64,000 bases of DNA from Lanius collurio (GCA_020086605.1 JACBWW010000008.1:22841959-22905958), one strand, 5' to 3'; numbered from the stretch's first letter, positions 1 to 14,239 are shown. A program made the numbers and translations. The notes: generated from the letters alone by a model not told the origin.

Positions 1-2470
1 CACACTTGGTAACAGTGCATTCACCTGCTGCATCCAGATGGTGGATAAATACACAGAACAGAACTGGCCCTGGAACAGAGCCCTGAGGAACACCCTGGTG
101 TGACCAGTCCCCAACCAGATGCAGCCCCATTCACTACAGCCCTTGGGCTCAGTCCCTCAGCCAGTTCTTCACCCACCACGCCATGAACCTGCTCATCCCA
201 CAGCTGGACAACTTACACAGAAAGATGTTGTGAGGGATGGTATTGTTGAGGAGTAGATTCAGTGCAGGTAGCTCTGGGTGCAGCTGAAGTGGAGCTGCAG
301 GTTGAGCTGTGAGTGGCAGGAACCTGAGGCGAAAGGCCCTGAACTGCTGACCCTTTGCTTAACAAGGGGCACAGGGACCTGCAGCCACGGGACCGGCACT
401 CAGAGACATGGCAGGGGCTGAGGAGCCCAGACACTTGAGAGCTTATTCTCATGATAGTGTTAAAGTCCAAGTTTTTCTGTGGTAGGGGTCTCTTTGGAGG
501 ATCCCAGCATGAGCTGTGATTTTGTTATTTAGTTATTGCACCAAGTTTAAATTACTTAAAGGACCAAGGTGTCTGAGTTTCTACTATGGAAAACATGGTG
601 TTGAGTAAGTGAGGAAATCTTGTCTGATGGTGTGAGTGTGGTGTATGCACAGAGTTAGCAGGGCACTTAGCATCTCTGGAGCTGCTCACTGAAAGGGGCT
701 TGGGTCCCAGCTCAGGTGGTGCACATGTGATGGCCAGAGTGGCTCCTGGGTGGCAGGGCAGAAAAGTATCCTTAATAGTATCTAAACCCCAACTAAAATC
801 CAGGAAAACTACATTCCCTGCCTTCCCTTCCTCCACCAGATGGACCTTATCATAGAAGGATGGCAAACTAATTAAACAGGGCTTTCCCTTTGTGAAACCC
901 TGCTGATTGCATCAGGTGATTGCATTGCTTATTACATGCATTTTAATAGTACCTAGAATAATCTTCTACATAATTTTTTCAGGAACTCAAATTAGACTAT
1001 TAAACAGGTCTATAGTTCTGTCTTGTTCTGGCCGGGACATACTTAATTTTTTCAGTAGTCAGGAGGGGGCATGCCTAGGACCCAGAGGTTATTCTATAAC
1101 ACCTCATTGCCAGAGGCATGAGGAAAGGCATCACTTTCCAGAAGAAAGGGCTCTTCTCTTCTTGGGATTACATGGCTGCAGCTGGGTCATGAGCTCTACA
1201 ATGTACATTTTGGCACATGACTAATTCTCTCTTTTGTACACTTATGTTATTAATTTTGTTGCTGTTACTGATTCTTTTATCTTATTGCTGTATTCAGTAA
1301 ATTGTTCTCACCTTAACCCATGAGCTTTACCTTTTTTGCCTTCAAATTCTCCACTCTACCCCACCACAGCTGGGATGGGAAGGCAAAGCAGAGGAGTGAA
1401 AGAGCAGCCCATGATTTAGAGAGCCTCGATGGGACACTGAAGTTGAGAGTACCATTCCTGAACCATGACAACCCTGGCTCTTCCCTCACACCTTTTTTGT
1501 AAATTGGAATAACACTGGCTCACTTCCAATCAGCAGGAACCTCCAAGACTTTAATAGATAATAAAGAGGAGTCCTGCCACAATATTCACTAGTTCCCCCA
1601 GTATTCTGGAACGAATCCCACCAAGCCCCATGGACCTAAGAACATTCAGCTGATAGAGCCCCTTACAGCATCAGTGTCCACAAATGGAAATTCACAGTTC
1701 CTGCACTCCTGGTTCACTCACCCTGGGCATTGGTAAGTGCCAGATCCATCTGTATTCTTAAAGATTGAGGCAAAAGCCACATTGAATGCCTTCACTTTTC
1801 CTTCATCCCTAGCAGTCAGCTAACTATCTTCAACAAGTATTGTTCTATGTTTCCTTTAGACATAGTGTTTTTATTAACATACTTAAAAATCCTTTCTTTT
1901 TGTCTAACAGATCACTAGCCAGTCTCAACTCTGTTTGAACTTGAGCCTTTTCTGTCTTCTCCCTGCATATATGAACCACAGCTCTGTAACTTTCCTGCAA
2001 AGCTTGATCTTATTTCCACTGGTCATACAGTTTTCTTTTCCTCTTGAACTCCATGAGGATTTCCCTGTTGAGCAAAGGGGGTCTTTTTCCCCTCTTGCTT
2101 CACTTGCAATGGGATTGCCTGCTCCTGTGCTTCTAAAAGGTGGTTCTTAAAGACAGACCTGTACTCACAAACTTATAAGCCCTCAAAAGCAAATTCTGAG
2201 AATAGTCTGCTAAATGGTTTCTTGAATATCTTAAATTTAGGTCTCCTGAAGCCCAGGGTGGCAACCTTACTCTTATTATTCCTTATACTAAACACATTAA
2301 ACCAAATAATTTCATGATCACTGTGGCCAAGACAGCCACCTGCCATCACAGCACCCATGAGCTCTTCTCTATCTATTCACAAATACCAAGTCCAAGAGGG
2401 CAACCTTCCTGGCTTTCTCACTTTGTATCTATGACAAGAAGCTATCTGCTACAACCTTCAAGAATTTGAA
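1..2470 (-). mobile_element. Old CR1 LINE fragment (ORF2 region), broken by two unrelated segments
   Basis: Read on the minus strand, blocks of this stretch match the CR1 non-LTR retrotransposon ORF2 region in order. Blocks near 50-230, 790-1030, 1490-1640, 1755-2100 and 2160-2470 carry the familiar CR1 text, from the reverse-transcriptase part at low coordinates back towards the upstream part of ORF2 at high coordinates. The frame is full of stops and small indels, so the copy is dead and old. About 560 bases (near 230-790) and about 460 bases (near 1030-1490) have no CR1 resemblance that I can see and interrupt sequence that should be contiguous, so they look like later insertions or replaced sequence. 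The element runs off the left edge of the window. The assignment rests on recalled family sequence, not an alignment. Confidence 0.75.
230..790. other. Unidentified segment interrupting the CR1 copy
   Basis: CR1-like text stops near 230 and resumes near 790, where the continuation expected right after it appears. The intervening sequence is moderately GC-rich at its left end and has no terminal repeats, tail or target duplication that I could recognise. It could be an insertion of an unknown repeat or a strongly diverged stretch. Confidence 0.4.
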
Positions 2471-2479
2471 TATACAGAC

Positions 2480-5400
2480 ATAAAAAGAGGAGAAAATTTT
2501 GTTTCCATTTACTAAGTACATTTGTTGAAGAGAATCAAGCATTCTGGAATATAAACAAAACTGTTTTAAATAAGCATGTCATCTGAAAGTTTCTTGTGGG
2601 CAAAATAGCTATCACTTCCTGGAGTGGAAAAGTGTCTCCAATACTATGAGAAAGAACTGGAGACTGGAAATTTAAAACAAAAAAAAAAGAAAAACAACCC
2701 CATTTGATCACATTTCAATCTTGTGGTACAGGAAGAGATGGGGAGACATAAAATTACCTGAAATCCTGCCAAAACTTTCAGAGGAGCTGTCAGTTCCTTA
2801 AGAACAGGGTGTGCCTCAAAACCGTTACATGATTCTTGTGGTAACCAAACAATGAAATTCATTTGTATGAACAAGGTATTCAGGGGCAGGGGGTGCTATT
2901 TCCACAGCTCAGATTCTTGGGATTTTAGCAATTGACCCCTAAAGAAAATGTTCCTGCAACATGTGTCACAGCTAAGAGTTTTTAATTGGTACTATATTTG
3001 AGGATGTGTCATTTTCTATTAATTCTTAGGCTTCCCTCCGCATGCAGCTAAAAACATGTATCTATTTTCTTGCAGGAATTCAGATGTTGTGATTCAAATA
3101 CCAAAGACAACACAAAGAAACCACATTTCCAAGTTGCTTCTATTAGTTTGAATATTGATTATGTTCCTAGTGGTAGCAGCAGTTACAGTGCCTCAAAATA
3201 GATCTTTGTTTCAACAAAATCATATTACTTTTACTGGATAAAATCTTTCTTCTGACACTGTGAAATCTCTCTGACAGTGCTTGAGTTGACATAGGTTCAT
3301 TTCATGGGAGCAGAGTGTTATGTGCACTCTGATATAGATGTCAGGACACAGAAATTAGGAGTGCATGGACCAGAGTTTGTGGACGACTGGGCAGTGAGTC
3401 ACAGGGTTATGAATAATACCAATCATTAAAACAAGGGCAGGAAAAACAGCTGTTGGAACTTCTACAGCTTAAGGGTTTCTTTTCACAGAACCTATTAGTT
3501 GGAAAGAATTAATTTGAGATAGTAGAGTGCAACTGGCCTCCAAGGGATTTTGTAGGTATGTAAATGATTGCAGTTTCATATCCATAACTAAAGACCTTAC
3601 TAATTGTAGTACAGCAGGCTAGCTGAGAAAATCATACAGTAAGCAAGGCAAATAAAAGTCGACTTGACCTTTGCTCCATTTCTTGCACTTCAAGAGAAAT
3701 GTGGAATGAAAGGCTGAACCTGAACAAATGCTCAATCCCACAGAAGTCCTTTTTATTTTTCTGGAATTGTAAGTTACAAAGAAAAGATAAATGCTGGAAG
3801 GAACTGGTAGAAGAAATACGGCAAAAATACTGCTAAGAGAAAATGCAACCATTCTAAAGAAACTTTCAGACAGCAGAATGAAACCCTAGCAGTAAAATGG
3901 AGTATGTCACTCAAGTACCCACAAGAGCTAGCCCAAAGAATCCACAGCTGGATGTTGTGTGGATAGGGATAGAACTAAAGGTCCTATTAATATTTCTAGA
4001 ACTGACAGTGAAACTACCAAAGGGGGAGACAAAGAAATTATTCCTCAGTAATTCCTTCAGTACTCCTACTGAAAAAAAGAAGCCTAACACTGTTCAAACA
4101 ATAGAATTGACACAATAGCTGTATCCAGAGATTTATAAATGAGTAAAATAAGTAGTAGAGTTAAAGAACATTACATGTTCAAGGAGAGATTCAAAACAGA
4201 ATCTAGGAGAACTATAATTTTCTAGAACAAATTTATTAATGTCTCATTACCAGTATTGAGCAATGAACTGAACAGAATTGCTGTCTGTCTTCACTCAAAA
4301 TTTCTTACATTTGCTGAGATAGATACTACCTATAGTCAGAGAGGCCTGTTGACACTGGTCAGTGAACTGCTGATTTTCATAGACAGCTTTGTTAGCAGTA
4401 ATGTTCTTCTCTGCCATATGCTGCCTTGGTAATGGTTCTTACTCTTCTCACCATTTTCTGTCCTTCCTTGGGCAACACTGTCTGATGGACAGAGTATCCT
4501 TCAGACAGACTCAGTGGTATACTGGAGGCTGGTCACACACTAACCCAGCCTGCATCACTTATGAAAAAACACAGCAATATTAACACCTGGACAAATGGCT
4601 TGACCCAGAAGATACTGAACTAAGAACCTGAAATTTTTAGTAGAATTCACAAATCGGTATGGGGATTATAAGGAGATTGATTAATTAATTGCATACAGTG
4701 GTTTATATCCTAAATAGAAATAAATAGAAAATAAATGTTTATTTCTCCAAGAAGCAACTGCAAAGTCATGATTTGGAACTCCTTTTATGCCAACGTATTG
4801 TGGAGCCCTCACCAGATATCTTATTTCAATTTTGCTTATTTTTACAAAACTATTACCTAACTGGTCTATATTTATAAGAGCAACATAAAATTCAAATAAT
4901 TGTGTGACAGTCAAGACTGTTTATATCCTCAAGGGCTTTGAAGAACTTCCATTCAATCAATTTCCATGGAATTTTACGTACATAGAGAAAAAACTCTTAT
5001 CCAAGCAGAAACTGTTATTCAAAAGAGTAACTAAATTACTCAGATGAAGTAACATGCTCATTGTTTTTGCCTTGTCAGATATAACAAAGAGGGCAATGTG
5101 CAGTGATGTTATGATTATGATTATTCCATTATACAGGCCATATTAAAAGAAGCCTCTGTAAAGCATATACTGTTTCTAATTTCTTGGGAAAGGAACCCAA
5201 GGGGATGACTTCTTCTGAAACCCACAGCTGCAACTAAAAGACAAGTGTAATCAATAAGGGCTTAGAAAAGGAAAAATCAGCTCTGTAAAAAAAACTTTTG
5301 TAATCTTACAAAGAGCAATACTCACTGAAAATAACTAATCTCTTTTTCTAACATCTGTAGATGTATATTTAGAGAAGTACATTTCCAGGCTCTTATCACA

Positions 5401-6540
5401 TCTATTAACTTTATTAGGCATCTGCCTTTCCCAATTATTGACTTCTAAGTCATAGAGAAACAACATTTAAATTCTTCCTCCAGTCAAAGAAGAATAATAA
5501 ATATTCATAGGGATGAGCATTAACAGATTCATGAGCTTGAGTTGCGCTCAAACAATTGAGTGCAATTGTTATCCTTCTGAAAATGTTCAAGAATCATCTT
5601 TTCTGGGAAAAGCCATGGTACTTCACCAACTCTGAAGAAAGCCTTAGGTATGTTTTTAGCTAGATACCAATAAACTGGACTCATTAATCCATTTCTAAAT
5701 TCCACAGGTACTTCTAAGCCTATTAGATATTTATAAGTTTTTACGCTAAATTTTATTTAAACTTTGACTTTTAAAGCCTGGGTTTCATGCTAGTTGCTTA
5801 TTTCATTCAAATATAAAATTCTTCCTACTGTGCAGTGTTCAGTAATCTTAAATCTAATCCCTAATGTTCTGAGGGAAAACTGGGCTTCTCTGAGAAAAGG
5901 TGATTAACCTCATTTATTTAATTTTGGACTTGTTTTTCCCTTTAGCAGATGGTGACCTTCTCTAACTGCCAGGAATCCTCATGCACGTGCTGACCTGCAA
6001 CTAGTCATTTATTCCAAGGAAAGTGTGCAATAGTTTGACTCTACACTTTATCCTGGCTGACCTACAAGGTTTTTCCTAAGGTTCCTACTCACAGCAAACT
6101 GGACTTTTCTCTGTATGACAGTGACCTCAGAAGCCAACCACATACTCTGTTAGATAAACAATATGTTTTCAAGATAAACATAACAGTGGATCAAAGCACA
6201 AGTTTTCCCAAAAAGGGGCATGTTAGCTTTATTATTTGTTATACAATCATCCTCAGTTTGTTGCTTTGCTGATTTTCTTTCCCATTGCGTATTAGTTTTC
6301 ATCTGTACTTTACATATCCATTAAAAACCACCATATACTCACTCCAGCAGAGATTAAATGTCTAAAAGATGGATTTAAGTTCACGATCTCTCCTATTTCT
6401 ATGTAATTACATTGCCTTCCATGTTGCAGTACAGGTCTCAAAATAACTCCTCACTTCCCCGCAATCAAAAGTCTCAAGCTGGTTCAAGTTCCAGGAATTC
6501 AGTCTACAGAGAGCTCAAACTAAACAGACTCTGACCCAAT
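2480..6540. other. AT-rich stretch without recognisable genes or repeats
   Basis: Only short chance open frames are present, with no domain, no convincing splice-bounded coding block and no repeat that I recognise. A 10-base A run lies near 2677-2690. I see nothing else to annotate here. Confidence 0.6.
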
Positions 6541-7170
6541 GAAAATCAGGCACGTTTCCAAAAGGTGATAATGGATAGACACCAGATGGCCGATGGAGGG
6601 GAAAACAAATCTCCTGGAATGTGCCAAAAAAAAAAAAAGGAGAAAACAACAATAAAAAAAAGCAAAATGAAAAGTGGATTAAAAAATTGGCATCCAAGGA
6701 AAATAGCAAAATGCAGCAAATTGCAAGGTGAGGGTGCTGCCTGGCAGATAGAACAAGCCTGAAGCAGAGATGAAGGACAACAGCATGCAGGAGTTCTAGA
6801 GGACAAGGTCAGATTTCAGTGGCAGTGTGCAGCCCAACACACAGCTGAGAAGAGAAGCAGTAAATGTCCTGGCGGCCCTGCCCTGAGAGCAGAAACCCCA
6901 GCCTCTGGAATTTTCCGAGGGAGCAGCCATGTTAGAGCTGGGCAGCCTGGCTAGGCTCCTGTGGGCACACTGTGGGTTGTGTGGGGAGGAGCAGGAGCAG
7001 GTGACCCAAGCAGAGAAGGACGTTTCACAGGGAAGAAGACAGGCTGTATGGCAGCACTGCAGGTGTCTGGACAAAGCCATCCTTCCCCCTTGTCCCACAG
7101 GCAGACACAGCACCTGTGGGAAAGCATTGTCCCACCTGTGCTATACGCTCCTTGCACAGTTGTGATTTTA
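6540..7170. other. GC-richer island of unknown nature
   Basis: This segment stands out from its AT-rich surroundings. It begins with an A-rich patch containing a 13-base A run near 6626 and continues into Gly/Ser/Ala-codon-like, G-rich sequence up to about 7160. Open frames of 65-105 codons exist in several frames on both strands, which is what GC-richer sequence produces by chance, and none shows a known motif. CpG dinucleotides are few, so it does not look like a CpG-island promoter. It may be an unrecognised old repeat. Confidence 0.35.
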
Positions 7171-10100
7171 AAAGCTTGCTGTTCTGTGGGGTTTTTTTAA
7201 ATTTCGTGTTTTCAGTTTAAAACACAGCTTTGGAGTTTAAAAGATTCCATTTGATTTCACTTGCTTTCAGGAAAGTGTGACATGAGACACGTCAGAGCTT
7301 TACTTGATAGGGAATTCACTGGGGAAGAGAGGAGGCACCCTGTGAGGGCAACACAAAAGCTCTACTGCAATAAACAAGATTGCTGGAGATATTACCCTTA
7401 GATCCACGCTAAAATACCCTGTCAATATCATTCAGAAAAAAAGCGTATGACACATGGGCTGAGCTCGCTCCCAGTTCAACTACAGATAAATTTCTTGGAT
7501 TCAGTGGCATATCTGCAAAGGCAAATCATGTCCATTTCCACTTTAAATGTTCAAGAAAGTAAACAGAGTATCTGCCGAGTTGGGGTAAATCATCGTCCCA
7601 GTAAATAATTGACCTTACCGTTCTTAGAAACTCTGAAGATGATATACAGTTGCAGATATCTGCACTGATAGGAAAATCAAATTCTTTAAATAAATAGAAG
7701 ACCAAGAAAGGTCACAGATGGCACAAGCCATTGCATATTTCAGAGGATCTTCCAACTTTCATTAAGATTAAAGAATTTTAATAGAGTTAATGGATTTTTA
7801 AAAGAAAAGCCAAATTTGTCCTACATTTCTTCTGCTATTAGAGGTTCTAAAATTTTGACCTTAGAAGCTGTACATTCATGTACCTCGGCTATCACCTTAA
7901 ACAAAGAAGACTGTAAGTTTTCATACTTCAAGCTACCCAAGAAATGCGTATCTATAAAGTCCTGTTCATTTAACTCAGACAGTTTAAAATCTAAATATGA
8001 TTAGACTTCAGAATTGAAAGGTGCCAAAGTACAAAATTTCCACAGCTGTAAACAGTAAATACCTGAAGTGGGGAGAGTAAGAATGCATGAAACTTCCAGT
8101 TGAGTGTGTTTTGAATTATTGTACACAAATCAAATGTTTTGTGAACGATTTAAGCAAGTGGATGAAACATCAGGAATGAAGCAATATAATCCAGTAAAGT
8201 AAAGCATGCATTCCCTGAGGCAGAAGTGGTTTTAGTTTTCTTGTCATAGAACGGCATTTTGTTGTGTATTTGTAATGAGGTAGGGGACACTCGAAAAGAG
8301 GAGCTGAGCAAAATTCTAGGAAGTCTTTGTAGGTATTTCCGCTGCTAAAAGAACAGATCTCTTTTTGGGGTCAAAGCCCATGCACTTTGAAAAAGATCTG
8401 CTTTTCCTAACATAGGTTTACACTTTTCTCTCTGTTCTAACCAGCAAAATATTTCTCTGCCTTTTCCTGTATGCAAATATAATGCAGATTGCAGATAATG
8501 TATACTTGTAACATTGCTTGTTTATTTTTTACTGCCACACTCAAGAATCCATTTTCATTTGAAACCACATTTTTCTTCATTCTTTTTTTCCTTAGCTCTG
8601 AGATAAAGAATTTGGAAATGAGGCTGTGGTGTTCCCAGGGCTGGGAGTTATCCACAGATTCAGTCTTGTCCTTCCCAAACAAGGAGCCCAGGAAGAATCC
8701 AAACACCCTGAAGAATTTTTTTAACCTGTTTGCAAGATCATGATTCATACTTAAACAGAGACGAAAATGCCTCTGTAGACTACCTGCCCCCCACTGACTG
8801 CGCTTTGCATAGTTCAGACATTTGCTGTTAAGTGTTATCTCCAGAACTGCTTTTAATTAAATGTTTGGTTCGTATTTTATCCTTTGGGTTATGTATCCAT
8901 GTATTCATTCTTCTCACAAATCATTTCTGTGTTTCATTTCAGGTTCAGACGTTGTTGATTACATAATTACCAGTAGTAAAATAAGCAGCTTGAACTATGT
9001 GTGTTTGAGGGACTTTTTGAAGGAATTTAAAGTCTTTAGAAGTAGCATAAGGCTGGCCCATTCCAATACCTGGCTTGAGATGATCACCTCTGCATTAAAA
9101 ATTTGAACTTCAGGTGTTGTGCCTTACTGCACCATTTAATTAGAGAAGTAAAAACCAGTGGGTTCCATCAGATTGCTTGTAATTCCTTTTTCAGTTGTTC
9201 TGAGAATATATATCAGGAACTAGAAATTTGTATAAATTGCAAGCTCTCCAATATATTTCTGCATACTTTAATTTCATTGAATTAAATATGAAGTGTTCTT
9301 CATTAGCCCATTGGGAAAAGAGGTAAATCACAAATATGTAAATCTGTCTATGCAGTGATCTTTTTAGAAGGAAAAGGCCTGTTCCTCTTATGTTGTACCT
9401 TTTCCAAATCACGCAATTTTATAATGACATTTTGAGACCTGTCACCATACTGTATTCTCCTGTCTTACAGGCTGATAAGAGATTGAGGGCCTAGAAACAA
9501 TTTTTCCACATTTTGCAGGAAGCTGGGAGGAGCCTCCGGTGAATCTTCTTGCAGGATCACTTTGAGCTGCATTACCCCACACTGGGCTGCCCAGAAGGTA
9601 ATCCAGGTGTTAGGACACGTGCTTTTCTGCTCAGTATACAGTACTTTCTATGCCATCTTGGTGCTTTTCACACTTCAGGGTGACTCTGCTGAAAGCCTAT
9701 TGCCTTTGATCTCTCACAGCTCTGCCTTTCAATGACGTGTATTTTTAGACACAGTGGAAGTAAGCCATTGACTTTTTTTCTCCTTTTTTGAAGAGGGCTT
9801 CTCACATGTTGTTTACACTCTCTGTGAGCTTTAGTGGAGTGTTTCTTCTCCACTGAGAGGAACATACTGTTCACGTGCACTCTTTCTCCTGCTCATGTTT
9901 GTGTTGCCTGGAAAAGACCAATTTTGCCTAACTGCATCATGCCATGCACTATAAATCACATTTGTGTCCCATTTAAAATATAAACCACAACAGACACAGA
10001 AGAACAAAAGGAACCACACGCCCAGCTTTTTTTTTGACAAAACTCCCACACATTGATAATTAGAAGCACATAAAACCATACACAAGCTAGGAGAGCTTGA

Positions 10101-13100
10101 GCGGCTGTCATGCCACATGCTGTCTGTCTCAGCCTCCTCCACTTTCAATTCTGCCACAAAATTGCCTGGAACAGTAAAAAGGGCAGGAGAAGATTAACAT
10201 AAACAATCTGTGAAACAATGGAAATTAAAATAATAGTAAAGATTGCCTGACAGTTGTGCTTTCATGAGACTCTGGGAAACCTTTGCTTTAATTAATTATC
10301 TGCACTTGTCCAAGGGATATCTGAAGCACTTAAACACTAAAAGGAGAACAATGTGTTTTAAAAGACATCTGTAAAACAAATAATTGTTGAAAATGTTTTA
10401 AGTAACTTAGTGCATAGGCAATGTGGATAGAGGATTCTGGCTTCATGTTTGCTTTATATTTTCCAGTCAGAATTATTTGCCCTACTGACTTGAACCATAA
10501 TCCTGTGAGCTCACATATGTACGTATTTCCACTAGACTGAACAGAACTCTTTGAGGGACTGGATTGTCCAGTTTGTTATATATATTACCAAATGTAATTA
10601 ATAGCAGTAATTGCATGTTGTTGCTGCTGTTGCAAGGCTCCATATGTTGTTCTTAGGCTGTATAAGGCATGATGAATCCACATGCCTCATACATCCCACT
10701 GATACTCATACATCCTTTTAGCTGCTTAAACCCCTAAGAAACCAAATTGGTTAGACAAGTATCAGAAGAGAAACAATGATTTGAAGGCTAAAGGATATCA
10801 CTCAGAGATGTTTAACAGATAAAAGATAACGTTCAGTAGAAAACTAGACGTCTTCATTCCCCACAGAGTATCTCATACTAGAGGGCAGTCCCTACTTCAC
10901 ACTAGGATTTTACAGTGTATATGTTACAGCAAGTGTGGCACATGGCAAAGAAGTGAAGAACCTCAATGATCCCAGTGATGTAATTATGAATATTTTGTTA
11001 GTCTAAAAAATCATCAGCATTGAGCAGTCCCATTTATCAATTTAGATAATTTTGGCACCAATTTTCTCACAGTGAAATATATTTATCTTGCATTAGTCTC
11101 ACCCTCTAAATCAGGTGGATAATGATTGATAGGATATAACCATCCTTAAAATAAAAGGTGACATCCTGTAAAGTCCAATTTTATATTTTTTTTTCCACTT
11201 GTTTTTAGATTTGCTGTTAAATATCTTCCATACGTTACTTGCTACTACTCCTCTGTGCCAGTATGTTACAGGTGTTTCACACAAAGAAATGGGGATGCAC
11301 TTGAGGAATTTACACAAAGTCACATGAACTTCACACCTGCAGACCATCCTGCCTCATATTCCATCACATTTGCTGACTTTGAGTGGTGCCACCTTTCAGG
11401 AGATCATAATTTCCCCAGAACTACCAAGAATACCTACTGAATATAAATTAATGACCCTGTTAATGAATCTTATTTAAGATTAAGAATACTTGGAGTATTA
11501 AAAGAATAATTATTCCCATGACAAATTTACTTCTCTTATATGTATAATCAGAAAAAAAGTCAGATGCAATCATCAAGAAGGATTTAGTTTAAGAGTCTAA
11601 ATTAGTGCCTAGGTTCAAGTGAATTGAGGATAAGACAGACTGGCAGAAAGGTGAAAGTTAATTAACTATATTTTCTATTTTTTTCAAATGCTAGGGAGAT
11701 AGGCTGTCTCATCTTGAGGTAATTAATTGCCTTTTGGCCCTTGAAGCTGTTCATGACTGCAAGCCTAAAACAATTTGCTGTGTCCCAAGAAAATAACAAC
11801 CATGTAAACTCCTAAAACATCCTACCATTAAGCCAAAAGAAAATTCAAATAGCTCTTTGTTCATAAGTCAAAGAAACAGATAAAAACACCAGGGGAAAAA
11901 AGCAAAATCAAACCCTTTTAAATATGGAATTCTAGGAAAAAAGTTCTTGAAATATCTGGTGTCAAGCAAATAGGAAGAAGAATTTTTTTTTTTCTTCAGT
12001 TGTCTAATTATGCTTTATCTCCAGTACAATTGAATTCATTGAGTTCTGCCACTTCTTTCAATAAAACATTTTCTTCTCCAACCATTACTTTCTACTCCTC
12101 CTGTCTTTACTTCCAAATCTTAAAATAGTTAAAGTTTATGTAGAGATTTATATAAACTGTTACTCAATATTTAAAACATTTTAAAGTATAAATAAAATAT
12201 TTGTTGTATCTTAATTCTTTTGTGTGCCTTCCAGCAAGAGATTCTGTGTTCTAAACTTTCCAATTAACAGTTACCTTATAATATTTATCTAGAAACTGAG
12301 CACAAAAAAATTATGCTCTATTAAAATCAATCCGTAACTTTTCAATTAAACTTATAACAAACTGAGACAGGGTATATCCTCTTTTTTCCCCCTAAGAAAT
12401 CTTTTTTAAATAGAAAGAATTATTAAAAAAGAAAAGCTAATTGTTTTGCTTTTTGTCTGGAATAAGGATGAGATCTGTAACCCAACATTTTCAGCTTTTG
12501 ATAGTGGTCTTTGGAATTGCAAAATTTGAGTATAATACCAAAAGCCATTTTCAACCTATTTTGTTTTTTAAAAAGAAACAACAAACAAAAACTGACACAT
12601 ATATGTGTATACACCAATTTTGCATAGCTTTTAATAATGATTTTTCAAGTTGTTTTTGTTCACTGCTTTATTTCAACCTTCCTATAAGCAGCACTTTTTT
12701 AATGAATTTAACTCTATCTTATTCTTTCTCCAATTTATTGTTACAATATAAAAGAATTACCACTATTCTGAATTAGTCTAGTAAGTAAACATTATATGTG
12801 TTATCTCTGTTGACTTCTCACAGTGCTTCACACTTCCTAGCACATTTCAAGGTGTACCTAAGAGACAATCTTCACAAACCAACACTGCTTCATTTAAGCC
12901 ATTTTCAAAGTTCAGCAGTGTTCGCATGTTTTATTCTACATTTATCTTTAAAAATTCCCTGTAGATGAGTAGATCCTGATGAAGGTAGCTAACTTCAATA
13001 TTACTGCAAATGACATAAATATTCTCAGTTTCTTGAAAAAATAATTTCTTTTGCAACTCAAAAAACATCTGATTAAGACCTTTACAATCCCTGCATAGTC

Positions 13101-14150
13101 TCAGATGAGAAAATTGTAAATGGTTTTTTTCTGAGTGCTTAATCAGAGCTGTCAGAGTTCATATTTAGGATCTTCCGATATGACAAAAAGGAAACTTAAA
13201 GCAGCCTTTCAGTAATTATTCCTCCCTCGGTAATTCCTATTTATAAATCTTTATGTGAATGAATTAATTAATGGAATTCTTTGCTAAATGATAAACTCAG
13301 CTGGCCATTTCCATGTTTTGCGTAACATGGAATGAGACACAGAGTCCTGACCAAAGAAATGGTGACTTATGTGGTCAGTCATTCGTTTATGGAAATAAAA
13401 CTGAAAGAACATCTTAATTACCCATAAAGTAGACACTTCCATCCACTAAAACTCTTCACTGAGGACACATATGTGTACATGATATTCTACTATTTGCTGT
13501 ATTCAACCTACTATCTTACATGAAAATAATGGTGTTGATTGTTTATAACTTTTCTTTTAAATTTAATATGAATCGGTGCTATCATAATTGGGACTGTATT
13601 TTTAAAATCTTTTCTGTGACAGAAAGGAGAGGAAGATTTTTGCTCTTTATACTTAAAAATGTTGGGAAAGGAGAGAATTAGAATGCCTATGGAAGTGGAG
13701 GTTATATACACTTTCATGAAGTTCAGTTGACATCCAGGAAGAAAAATCTAGTGAGACATCTTGAAGACTTTAAAAAAATAATTTTTAACTCTGATAAATT
13801 CTTATGTTATTCATGCTAAAAAAAAAAAAAAATAATAAAAAGAAATACGAATCCTTTTCCTCCTTGCTGCTTTTCGGGTCACAGTTATCATGTACGTATA
13901 GTATCTGTATTACTATATTATATATTGTACATATGTACATGTAGTACAAATTACACATACTGTAGGTGTTATTTTTAGGTCAGTTGCCTGAAAATGTATT
14001 CTAGGCACTTTTTTACAGGTCACAGAGAGTTCAGGAATAGACATACACTCCTACTCTGCTGTCTTCCCCAAGACACTTCTTTTTATTCACAGAAACTTTC
14101 TTTATTCACAGAAACACTACCTGAACTTTATAAGACATTTTAAAAGTTTG
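7170..14150. other. AT-rich stretch without firm features
   Basis: Nothing here can be annotated with confidence. Three small minus-strand blocks with splice-like borders (7418-7512, 7619-7664, 10082-10165) are discussed as findings only. A/T runs occur near 11990 and 13820. Open frames are short and unsupported. Confidence 0.55.
14082..14115. repeat. Short tandem duplication, 19-bp period
   Basis: The 15-base block TTTATTCACAGAAAC occurs at 14082-14096 and again at 14101-14115, a period of 19 bases. This is typical of small replication-slippage duplications. Confidence 0.8.
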
Positions 14151-14236
14151 TTGGTTTGTTTTAGGTTGGTTTTGGTTGTTTTTTGGTTTTTTTTTTTTTT
14201 TTAAATTTGGTTTTTTTTGTTGTTGTTGTTTTCTCT
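14146..14236. repeat. G/T-rich low-complexity tract
   Basis: The plus strand is almost entirely T and G, including a 16-base T run near 14190 and a short TTG repeat at the right end. It is simple sequence with no coding meaning. Confidence 0.85.
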
Positions 14237-14239
14237 GCT

